A stretch of DNA of 15,739 bases from Candidatus Stahliibacteriota bacterium (GTDB lineage: Bacteria; Hydrothermota; Tepidihabitantia; SM23-42). The DNA lies in NCBI GenBank assembly GCA_030613445.1, contig JAUWLY010000023.1, forward strand, positions 1 to 15,739, read 5' to 3'. A program made the position numbers and the translations under genes. Below the pieces are notes generated by a model. It was not told where the DNA came from, did no database searches, and saw only the letters and a program-made list of their open reading frames with translations. Shown here one piece after another: positions 7,884 through 13,572 of this stretch. Numbering within the stretch: position 1 is the first letter of the stretch; every line of letters starts with the position of its first letter.

Positions 7884-9317
7884 TTATTTCAATTTAATAA
7901 TCTTTCGAATTATGTTTTTGTCTCCGGTTTGTAATCGAATAAAGTACACCCCCGGAGCAAGATCCTTACCTATGCGGCTTCCTTGATAGTTTCCTGCAAT
8001 TCTACCTTCAACATTATAAACAACAAATCGTTCTTCCTCGTGTCCAGGGATCGCTGTGGAACGTAAAAATGGATTAGGACTTGGTTCATATGTTTGTGAG
8101 GTACTATTGAGCACCAGATTTGATTCAGTCTCAATACCTTGGCTTCCTGTGGGATCACGCTTATAATAGATCTCCCTGTTTCCATCCCGGTCATCCTGCC
8201 ATACTATATGTACGTAAGGACCTCTTGCCGCAACTGAACAGAACTGCGATGTATCAGGAGCATTCGTTAATTGTGTGTCTGGGTCCCACGTCGCACCATT
8301 ATCAGACGAGTGCGTATAATAGATCTCAGGATTAGCAACCGGTCTTACTGACCATACGATATGAACATGGTTCCCATTCAGGCATACACAAGGATCGCGC
8401 TGAGGATTGCTGTCATTAGTCAGTTGCGTATCTGGGTCCCATGCCGTGCCATTGTTTGTTGAACGTTTTCGATAGATATTGCGGGGACCATCTCGACGGT
8501 CTTCCCAAACGAGATGCACGTAGGTGCCAAATGCTGAAATAGACGGATTTACAGATATGCCTGATGCATCAGTGAGGCGCGTTTCTAGTCCCCAACTAAC
8601 ACCACTATCAGTGGAGCGTCTGTAATAAATTTCCCAATTTCCGTCCCGTGTGTCGCCCCATACAATATGCACATATGGACCATATGCACTAATGGACGGC
8701 ATACCTGAATAGTTTGTATCGCTCGATACACGCAGATCCGCTTCCCAAGTTATGCCATTATCAGTTGAGCGTTTGTAATATATCTCTGGATTGTCAAACC
8801 CAAAACGGTAATCCTGCCAGGCTATATGCAGGGTGTTCCCGACCGCAGAAATCTTAGGATAACCTTCTTGGCTAGATTCGGTTGTAAGTTGCGTATCTGG
8901 GGACCAACTAGAGCCCGCATCTGTGAAACGTTTATAGTAGATATCTGGACTAAACTCACCATCCATCCAGACAACATGTACTGTGTCTTCTACTACTGAG
9001 ATCGAAGGCCAATACGAAAACCAACTATTATCAGTAAACCGCTGTTCTGTTTCCCATGTATTCCCACTGTTAGTTGATAACCTGTAGTAAATTTCATAAT
9101 TACCGTCACGATTGTCCACCCAAACTACGTGTACGTCATGCACAGTTGTTCCATAACCAGTCGCCACACACCGCACCGGCGTATTCAAAGCACCGAACTG
9201 AGACATACTATCGTTATCCGTCAATCTAAAATCAGGTTCCCATTGACCAAAAAGAGGACAAATGAGAAAACACAACAATATTCCTATACAACACACATTT
9301 AAAGATATACTTTTCAT
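7884..9317 (-). CDS. Secreted seven-repeat Asp-box (sialidase-like) propeller with CTD
   Basis: 477 aa. The ATG has AAGGAG about eight nt upstream. A signal peptide ends near residue 24 (CPLFG before QWEPDF). Seven repeats of about 50 residues follow, each with an HxVWxD strand, an EIYYKRST strand, an Asp-box like STDNGITW and a closing strand like DTQLT (HxVW at about 62, 114, 164, 217, 268, 319 and 370). The seventh lacks its Asp-box strand, while the mature N-terminus starts with a lone closing strand (WEPDFRLT), which suggests velcro closure of a seven-bladed propeller. A CTD spans 410-477 (SPNPF, VYNVEGR, APGVYFIRLQ, IIKLK). Catalytic residues of true sialidases (Arg triad, RIP motif) are not evident, so it is probably a binding or adhesion propeller. 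It has its own promoter at 9395-9422. Confidence 0.88.
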   Translation of the reverse strand: MKSISLNVCCIGILLCFLICPLFGQWEPDFRLTDNDSMSQFGALNTPVRCVATGYGTTVHDVHVVWVDNRDGNYEIYYRLSTNSGNTWETEQRFTDNSWFSYWPSISVVEDTVHVVWMDGEFSPDIYYKRFTDAGSSWSPDTQLTTESSQEGYPKISAVGNTLHIAWQDYRFGFDNPEIYYKRSTDNGITWEADLRVSSDTNYSGMPSISAYGPYVHIVWGDTRDGNWEIYYRRSTDSGVSWGLETRLTDASGISVNPSISAFGTYVHLVWEDRRDGPRNIYRKRSTNNGTAWDPDTQLTNDSNPQRDPCVCLNGNHVHIVWSVRPVANPEIYYTHSSDNGATWDPDTQLTNAPDTSQFCSVAARGPYVHIVWQDDRDGNREIYYKRDPTGSQGIETESNLVLNSTSQTYEPSPNPFLRSTAIPGHEEERFVVYNVEGRIAGNYQGSRIGKDLAPGVYFIRLQTGDKNIIRKIIKLK

Positions 9318-9394
9318 GATTTTCTCCTTATTGTATCATCTTTCAGTTACAGATAGAAAAATTCCCAAAAATTTATTTGCAATTCTTATCTGTT

Positions 9395-9422
9395 AGTATA
9401 TACGTCTTCACCCTAAAGTCAA
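9395..9422 (-). promoter_or_regulatory. Sigma-70-type promoter of the propeller gene
   Basis: Minus strand TTGACT (9417-9422), 16-bp spacer, TATACT (9395-9400). It gives a leader of about 70 nt. It is back to back with the plus-strand promoter at 9447-9474, with 24 bp between the -35 boxes. Confidence 0.65.
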
Positions 9423-9446
9423 TCATTTTTTGTCACAAAACCCATC

Positions 9447-9474
9447 TTGACAACTAAGCCCACAATACTATAAT
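9447..9474 (+). promoter_or_regulatory. Consensus promoter of the truncated signal-peptide gene
   Basis: TTGACA (9447-9452), 16-bp spacer, TATAAT (9469-9474): both boxes are exact consensus. The predicted start is near 9481, where an 8-bp inverted repeat begins (ATATGTGG 9482-9489 with CCACATAT 9515-9522). The leader runs to the Shine-Dalgarno GGAGG at 9561-9565. Confidence 0.75.
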
Positions 9475-9569
9475 TGGCTGGATATGTGGAATGATTAGTA
9501 GAAAGAGAAATATGCCACATATTTACGTATATCATTATCTTTGAAATATTTCCAAATCAGGGAGGCAAC

Positions 9570-9686
9570 ATGAGGTATTTTAAATCATCAGTTACAATTC
9601 TGTTGTTCACTATAATAATAATAATATGGGGTCAGGTCACTTCAATTTTGTCGGTAGATTTATATATTGCAAATCCTCTTGGTTGA
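9570..9686 (+). pseudogene. Truncated 5' end of a secreted-protein gene (38 codons)
   Basis: An ATG at 9570 with GGGAGG five nt upstream and a consensus promoter begins a frame of only 38 codons. The first 19 residues are a signal peptide or membrane anchor (RYFKSS, then VTILLFTIIIII). Immediately after it the DNA becomes a REP-like sequence (9628-9650), translated as WGQVTSIL, and the frame stops at TGA 9684-9686. Full expression signals on such a short frame suggest that the rest of a secreted-protein gene was lost when a mobile repeat or larger segment arrived at the end of the signal peptide. The alternative is a genuine small secreted peptide of about 18 mature residues. Confidence 0.5.
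9628..9650. repeat. REP-like sequence GGGGTCAGGTCACTTC
   Basis: Begins GGGGTCAGGTCACTTC and ends in TTTTG. 9634-9647 is the exact reverse complement of 2535-2548. It sits at the breakpoint of the truncated gene at 9570. Recalled likeness to repeats moved by REP-associated tyrosine transposases; no transposase gene lies in the window. Confidence 0.45.
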
Positions 9687-9710
9687 CACCTCTAGTCAAA
9701 TAGTTAATAT
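9683..9710 (+). promoter_or_regulatory. Promoter abutting the glycosyltransferase operon start
   Basis: TTGACA (9683-9688), 16-bp spacer, TAATAT (9705-9710), then five bases and the ATG at 9716. The TTGACA overlaps the stop codon of the truncated gene. The predicted transcription start coincides with the start codon. Confidence 0.6.
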
Positions 9711-9715
9711 TGTTT

Positions 9716-10390
9716 ATGCGTAAACTGTTTTACATACTGTTTTCGGTTCAAATTATTATATCAACGGTAATTCTTGCCCCGACCTTTTACCGTTCAACTA
9801 CAGAATTCTTTAATTACTCATCCTTAACAACCAAACAGAAACAGGCGATGGTCTATGGATATTTTTACCGGTCGATGATGGATTATATTAAAAATATCCC
9901 CGATAACGTAAATGCAGTAATCATTGAAGCGCCGCGCCAACGGGCTGGCTATTTCTGGATTCTAAATTATTTTTTTCTACCCAGAAAAATCTATACTTGC
10001 CCAAAACATTTTTTATTCGACAATAACTTCACAAAAAGGCATAATATAAAATATATTCTATTAACCCAGGAACAAAGGTTTTATTTCGAAAAGTACGCTC
10101 CCCCGGACTCAAATATTATCATACTCTCTCCGGTAAAATATGACACCTTAATAAAACCTCCATATTTCAGGTGGTTACCGCCCGGCAACAATGCATACGC
10201 GCTTACCATCTGTAATGAAGATGCCGAAGTTCTAAACACCTTTAACGATTTGAAAATAACCTTGTATGACCAATGGTTAATGCCGGCGGAACTCTGGTCC
10301 AGGATACCCCATCAGGAAAAAATTTACTGGTATATCCAGGGGCTTGATACAAATGTAACAAGCCGGCTTATGGTATTCTATAAGAAATGA
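9716..10390 (+). CDS. Membrane-anchored protein of unknown function, paired with GT-C
   Basis: 224 aa. I chose ATG 9716 over the TTG two codons earlier because the -10 box reaches 9710. One hydrophobic segment (about residues 4-21, LFYILFSVQIIISTVILAP) works as a signal anchor; the rest should face the periplasm. Recognisable stretches are PDNVNAVIIEAPRQRAGYF, LNYFFLPRKIYTCP and YILLTQEQRFYFEKY, which read as alternating strands and helices, but I do not recognise the family. The stop overlaps the next gene's ATG (ATGA at 10387-10390), so it is translated with a GT-C glycosyltransferase. Similar small proteins preceding membrane glycosyltransferases often hold the lumenal domain that such enzymes lack (inference). 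No Shine-Dalgarno precedes it. Confidence 0.7.
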   Translation: MRKLFYILFSVQIIISTVILAPTFYRSTTEFFNYSSLTTKQKQAMVYGYFYRSMMDYIKNIPDNVNAVIIEAPRQRAGYFWILNYFFLPRKIYTCPKHFLFDNNFTKRHNIKYILLTQEQRFYFEKYAPPDSNIIILSPVKYDTLIKPPYFRWLPPGNNAYALTICNEDAEVLNTFNDLKITLYDQWLMPAELWSRIPHQEKIYWYIQGLDTNVTSRLMVFYKK

Positions 10391-11703
10391 TTGTCTTATC
10401 GATTCTTTTCTTCTTCAGCCTTATTACGGGCGGCATTTTTGTCTGGAAATATTTTTATAAATCTTCCTTTTTTCTTTCTCAGATAATTTTCCTTGGTGCA
10501 TACTCAGTAATACTTTTTTTCTTTATGCTTATCAAGATTCCACTCACCAGAGTAGTTGTCCTCTTTCCAATTATTCTGCTGCCTTTGGTTTTGTATAAAA
10601 TTACTTCGGCGCCCTGGAAAAATCTACTACCCGCCAAGAAATTAAACATATACTCCTTTATTCTTCTAGCCCTTACCGTACTTATACTATTTTTCGGTAT
10701 TACACATATCATGAAACTACCGATCCATGATCGGGATGGACTTGGCATATGGCTTACCAAGGCAAAAATGATTGCGTTGGACAATACGATTTTTTCGGAA
10801 AATTTTTTGGACCCGTACAGAATCCATGATCATCCGCGCTATCCCCTACTTTTGCCAATACTGGAATCGGCTTATTTTATTTCATCCGACATTGATGAAA
10901 CGAGTGTAAAAATATTATTTATTTATATCTGGGTGTTAATGCTCGGCGTATTATATGAATTCACTAACAAAAAGTCTCTGAATGCCGCCTTGATTGCGAT
11001 TATTATTTTCTCATTGATACCCGCGTACTACACAATGTCCGATGGTAGCCTTGATACCGGCTATGCTGATATCCCGCTGAGTTTATTTTATCTTGGGGCA
11101 ATTATATTCTTATACAATTATCTTTATTTGGGCGAAAAAAAATTCTTGGTCGGCACTGGATTATGCCTGGCATTTGCAATATTTACAAAAAATGAAGGCG
11201 GTGCGTTTGCCCTGAGTACTTTTATTATATTTTTTTTCATCAAAAAGAAGAAAGCTGATATTTTAACACTTGCCTTGTCTATTCTGCTACCAGTTATCCC
11301 CTGGCTTATTACCGTGTTACATCTCCCTGAATTATACACAGAACATTACCTAAGTTATGTCCCGGCATTCTTTCGTCATCTACACCGCGTTCCAGTTATA
11401 ATAAAAGCCACTTTTTTGGAAATTCTCAATCCCAAGCACTGGGGTATTTTCTGGCCCCTGAGCATATTCATATTCATCTATTCAAAACCAAAAAAAATAG
11501 ATTCATATCTTCTTGCGAATATCGGGATATTGTTTATTCTCTATCTCGGGATATTTTTAATCACCCCCTGGGAGGTCGAGTTTCAGATGAAGATTGTATT
11601 ACCACGGATGCTCCTGCATATTGCACCGGCAATTATGTTTTTAGCGGCGCATAATTACTCATCAAGAAAACAATTAACCAATCACCTGGCACTCGACAAA
11701 TAA
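10387..11703 (+). CDS. GT-C membrane glycosyltransferase (GT39/GT83-like)
   Basis: 438 aa, with about 10-12 hydrophobic segments throughout. The GT-C/PMT-type signature is present: after the third or fourth membrane segment the first large loop reads LPIHDRDGLGIWLTKAKMI (111-129), with acidic residues D115/D117 in the place that binds metal or lipid-phosphate sugar in this superfamily. It is followed by HDHPRYPLLLP (147-157), the H-YP-L-P motif of PMT_2-like proteins. GYADIPLSLF and FTKNEGGAFAL fit two later conserved positions. It likely transfers a sugar from a polyprenyl-phosphate donor on the periplasmic side of the inner membrane; the acceptor is unknown. The C-terminal soluble domain of ArnT or PglL is absent, and the overlapping upstream protein may supply an external domain. 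It overlaps that gene by 4 nt. There is no T-run terminator after it. Confidence 0.8.
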   Translation: MIVLSILFFFSLITGGIFVWKYFYKSSFFLSQIIFLGAYSVILFFFMLIKIPLTRVVVLFPIILLPLVLYKITSAPWKNLLPAKKLNIYSFILLALTVLILFFGITHIMKLPIHDRDGLGIWLTKAKMIALDNTIFSENFLDPYRIHDHPRYPLLLPILESAYFISSDIDETSVKILFIYIWVLMLGVLYEFTNKKSLNAALIAIIIFSLIPAYYTMSDGSLDTGYADIPLSLFYLGAIIFLYNYLYLGEKKFLVGTGLCLAFAIFTKNEGGAFALSTFIIFFFIKKKKADILTLALSILLPVIPWLITVLHLPELYTEHYLSYVPAFFRHLHRVPVIIKATFLEILNPKHWGIFWPLSIFIFIYSKPKKIDSYLLANIGILFILYLGIFLITPWEVEFQMKIVLPRMLLHIAPAIMFLAAHNYSSRKQLTNHLALDK

Positions 11704-11726
11704 ATTAACAATAATATGAATTTGAG

Positions 11727-11759
11727 ATTGCTTCGTCCCGATTTATCGAGACTCGCAAT
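11727..11759. repeat. Nested imperfect palindrome after the GT-C gene
   Basis: ATTGC (11727-11731) pairs with GCAAT (11755-11759), GTC (11735-11737) with GAC (11750-11752), and CGAT (1139-11742 region, 11739-11742) with ATCG (11745-11748). It lies 24 nt after the stop and lacks a T-run, so it is a REP-like palindrome or processing site rather than a classical terminator. A second smaller one (TCGA-6-TCGA) lies near 11781-11794. Confidence 0.5.
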
Positions 11760-11822
11760 GGCAGGAACTGTAGGTAGTTCTCGACTGCGCTCGAACAGTA
11801 ATTTGTTGTACTCACTCATGCG

Positions 11823-11850
11823 TTGACAGAACTAACAATAGGGTTATAAT
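11823..11850 (+). promoter_or_regulatory. Consensus promoter without an adjacent gene
   Basis: TTGACA (11823-11828), 16-bp spacer, TATAAT (11845-11850): exact consensus in both boxes. The next protein gene is almost 500 bp away and has its own promoter. The transcript would start near 11857 and run through two heptamer arrays and the tRNA-Leu relic, so it may have been a tRNA promoter or may make a noncoding RNA. Confidence 0.65.
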
Positions 11851-11860
11851 ACACAAGGCA

Positions 11861-11888
11861 GATATTAGATACTGGATACAGGATACTA
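11861..11888. repeat. Heptamer tandem repeat, four units
   Basis: Four 7-nt units in a row: GATATTA, GATACTG, GATACAG, GATACTA. It starts at the predicted transcription start of the promoter at 11823. Confidence 0.6.
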
Positions 11889-11919
11889 GTAAATAGGTAA
11901 TAAAAAATCTAGCTTCCTC

Positions 11920-11938
11920 CGAAGAAATTTGTTCTTCG
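11920..11938. repeat. Hairpin between the two heptamer arrays
   Basis: CGAAGAA (11920-11926), five-base loop, TTCTTCG (11932-11938): a perfect 7-bp stem. There is no T-run after it. Confidence 0.5.
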
Positions 11939-11992
11939 AGAGCAGGCAAACCAATTAACCAGTTATTTGTGTTTATAATTTCTGGTTGTGCT

Positions 11993-12020
11993 TACTGCTT
12001 ACTGTATACTGCGTACTATT
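11993..12020. repeat. Second heptamer tandem repeat, four units
   Basis: Four units TACTGCT, TACTGTA, TACTGCG, TACTATT. It has the same 7-nt period and TACTG core as the array at 11861-11888. Confidence 0.6.
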
Positions 12021-12036
12021 TGCCGCAGGCGAACAC

Positions 12037-12079
12037 GCCGGGGTGATGGAATTGGTAGACATAGCGGACTTAAAATCCA
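12037..12079 (+). pseudogene. tRNA-Leu(UAA) relic, 5' half
   Basis: From 12037 the DNA reads as a tRNA-Leu: acceptor GCCGGGG, D-arm with AATTGGTAGACA, and anticodon loop CTTAAAA with anticodon TAA at 12071-12073. After TCC the match stops. The anticodon stem cannot close (GCGGA with TCCAT), the long class II variable arm is missing, and no 3' acceptor strand complementary to GCCGGGG follows. A TTTCAAG at about 12087-12093 and ATCACC at 12100-12105 (complementary to GGTGAT at 12042-12047) hint at a rearranged 3' end. It looks non-functional. Confidence 0.65.
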
Positions 12080-12305
12080 TCCAGAATTTCAAGCCATTAT
12101 CACCACAAACATAAGTCAGACAACACTCTACCAGTTTGAAGGAAGTGAAAAATGTAAAGTTTTGTGCCAAATAGATGTCACAAAACTTTCGTGATATCAG
12201 GAGATAATGAAAACCGCTTGTCACAAGATTCTTTAAGTGGGATCATCAAGCAACAGAATTCATAATTCAGGAGGTATCAATATATTTATTAATTACTCAA
12301 TCATA
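12080..12305. other. Spacer after the tRNA relic with two orphan start signals
   Basis: No gene recognised. It contains a strong inverted repeat (12156-12189). An AGGAG plus ATG near 12199-12209 opens only nine codons. A good AGGAGG at about 12271-12276 has no start codon after it. These look like remnants of deleted genes. Confidence 0.35.
12156..12189. repeat. Perfect 11-bp inverted repeat
   Basis: AAAGTTTTGTG (12156-12166), 12-nt spacer, CACAAAACTTT (12179-12189). It could fold in RNA or bind a dimeric protein. No T-run follows. The 11-mer TTGTGCCAAAT in its left arm and loop recurs inverted at about 13510-13520. Confidence 0.6.
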
Positions 12306-12333
12306 TTGACAATATTATGTTAATGGATAGAAT
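12306..12333 (+). promoter_or_regulatory. Promoter abutting the MNT gene start
   Basis: TTGACA (12306-12311), 16-bp spacer, TAGAAT (12328-12333). The ATG at 12340 follows six bases later without a Shine-Dalgarno. Confidence 0.65.
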
Positions 12334-12339
12334 AAAGTT

Positions 12340-12621
12340 ATGACGGTCAATAAAATAAAGAAAAGAGTACTACCGATACTCATTCGTCATAGGATTTTGA
12401 AAGCATCACTTTTTGGTTCTGTGGTAAGTGGGAAACTGAATTCAAGAAGCGATATTGATGTATTGGTGCAAATGCCGAAATCTGCGAGTCTTCTTGATTT
12501 GGCAGGACTTAAAGATGAACTCGAGCTAAAGCTTGGTCGAAAAGTGGATGTTTTAACTTTTAATTCTATACATCCTTTGCTCAAGGAGAGTATATTAAAT
12601 AATCAAAAAGCCATTCTGTGA
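12340..12621 (+). CDS. mntA: MNT-type antitoxin nucleotidyltransferase
   Basis: 93 aa, the usual length of minimal nucleotidyltransferases. LFGSVVSGKLNSRSDIDVLV (residues 24-43) carries the GS motif (26-27) and the DxD pair D38/D40; KVDVLTF supplies the third Asp (D70). All catalytic residues seen in active family members are present. In characterised MNT-HEPN pairs the MNT protein adds AMP to a Tyr of the HEPN RNase and so silences it. Its stop overlaps the next gene's GTG (GTGA, 12618-12621), as usual for these operons. The promoter at 12306-12333 places the transcription start at or next to the ATG. The partner is truncated, so this antitoxin may no longer have a target here. Confidence 0.85.
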   Translation: MTVNKIKKRVLPILIRHRILKASLFGSVVSGKLNSRSDIDVLVQMPKSASLLDLAGLKDELELKLGRKVDVLTFNSIHPLLKESILNNQKAIL

Positions 12622-12848
12622 AAAAAGATCCGCTGATTTTGCTAAAGCATATCATGGAATGTATTGAGCTTATTGAAAAATATACAAAAAAACTCACAAG
12701 AAGAAAATTTCTAGAAAATACTAAAACTCAAGATGCTGTGATTCGTCGAATAGAGGTAATCGGTGAGGCTTCAAGAAATATCCCCCAGTTTGTTAAGAAT
12801 AAATATCCAGGTATACCGTGGAGAAAGATTGCTGGAACAGAACAATGA
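12618..12848 (+). pseudogene. hepT: HEPN (DUF86) toxin, truncated before the RNase motif
   Basis: Starts with GTG overlapping the MNT stop. The 76 residues match the first two thirds of DUF86/HepT-like proteins (usually about 110-115 aa): LKHIMECIELIEKYT at the start, RRIEVIGEASRNIP in the middle and the PGIPWRKIAG turn. In intact members this turn is followed by a segment like MRNKLIHEYF, which carries the RNase motif R-X4-6-H and the target Tyr. Here the frame reads GTEQ and stops at 12846-12848. Downstream bases (12848-12875) contain pieces reading MRRK and, one base shifted, KIYS, as if a frameshift and a His-to-Tyr change had also occurred. The toxin is therefore probably inactive, unless the short form has another function. 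Confidence 0.75.
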
Positions 12849-12917
12849 GACGAAAAAATCTATAGTTTATAATTTTGTATCCGCAGTTTTAGGCTGGGAA
12901 CAAAAAGCCAACGTCTT

Positions 12918-13412
12918 TTAGTATGTATCTAAAAATGCTTGGAGCCTAAGACTCTGAAAATACACTTTACCTGTATAAGTATTACCTGTATCTGAACTCG
13001 CTTCTTCAAAGTCTCCGTTAAACGCTGTACCCACGGGGCTCTCGAAATATCTCCCGTAGTAATAAATCCAGTCATCTTGTTCTGGCCCTTTACCATTATA
13101 TGTTCTAAATTCATCCGACCACCAATCTGAACCATCTGAATGGAAATATATATATAATCGCATTTCAACATCTTCCTCGTACCATGTTATTTCCAAGGTA
13201 CAATATGCTGAATCTCCAGGATCGGAACTCACCTCTACACCTGAAACATTTGCCAAAAATGTATCACCATCTGCAACTATAAGAAAGTGGTTTGCTTCAA
13301 GTGAAACTTCAGTCGTCTCCCAAATAACTGGGTTAAGATTCTCCTCTTCTGTCGTTCCACAGGAAAACCACAATACACATAGCGCTATTATTATTCCATA
13401 AAAATACTTCAT
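12918..13412 (-). CDS. Putative lipoprotein of unknown function
   Basis: 164 aa. The ATG follows GGGGGAG at good spacing. An N-terminal hydrophobic segment ends in LWFSC; Cys18 followed by GTTEEE suggests lipidation and export, although the lipobox is not canonical. The rest is rich in aromatic and acidic residues with alternating strands (CTLEITWYEEDVEMRLYIYF, WIYYYGRYFESP, GKVYFQSLRLQAF), so a small beta-barrel or beta-sandwich is likely. I do not recognise the family. The order of strands and the FNGDFEE segment resemble uncharacterised small lipoproteins of DUF6252-like type, but that is only a loose impression. Single gene with its own promoter (13436-13463), convergent with the toxin relic. 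Confidence 0.75.
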   Translation of the reverse strand: MKYFYGIIIALCVLWFSCGTTEEENLNPVIWETTEVSLEANHFLIVADGDTFLANVSGVEVSSDPGDSAYCTLEITWYEEDVEMRLYIYFHSDGSDWWSDEFRTYNGKGPEQDDWIYYYGRYFESPVGTAFNGDFEEASSDTGNTYTGKVYFQSLRLQAFLDTY

Positions 13413-13435
13413 TATCTCCCCCTTTCCTTATGCTC

Positions 13436-13463
13436 AGAATACTCGAAAAATCGATACAGTCAA
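13436..13463 (-). promoter_or_regulatory. Sigma-70-type promoter of the lipoprotein gene
   Basis: Minus strand TTGACT (13458-13463), 16-bp spacer, TATTCT (13436-13441). The leader carries GGGGGAG. Confidence 0.6.
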
Positions 13464-13572
13464 TATCAGAAACATCCAGAAGATTTTATAGACAACAAAC
13501 AGGCATAGATTTGGCACAAAGATAATTGAATGGAATAATATACCGAAATTGTGTAGGGATTTATTTTAGGGA

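Noticed and set aside
7884..9317. True sialidase
   Set aside because: Asp-boxes are present, but the Arg triad and RIP motif of sialidases are not evident, so an enzymatic call is not supported.
11727..11759. Intrinsic terminator of the GT-C operon
   Set aside because: The hairpin is imperfect and not followed by a T-run.
11861..12020. CRISPR array
   Set aside because: The repeats are 7 nt with no spacers, and no cas genes are nearby.
12037..12110. Functional tRNA-Leu(UAA)
   Set aside because: The 3' half, the variable arm and acceptor pairing for GCCGGGG are missing, and the anticodon stem has mismatches.
11988..12224. Small protein genes on either strand over the tRNA relic
   Set aside because: The frames overlap the tRNA-like sequence and heptamer array and have no Shine-Dalgarno.
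12340..12848. New defence or toxin-antitoxin system
   Set aside because: The genes match the known MNT-HEPN type, and the toxin is truncated; it is a relic rather than a new system.
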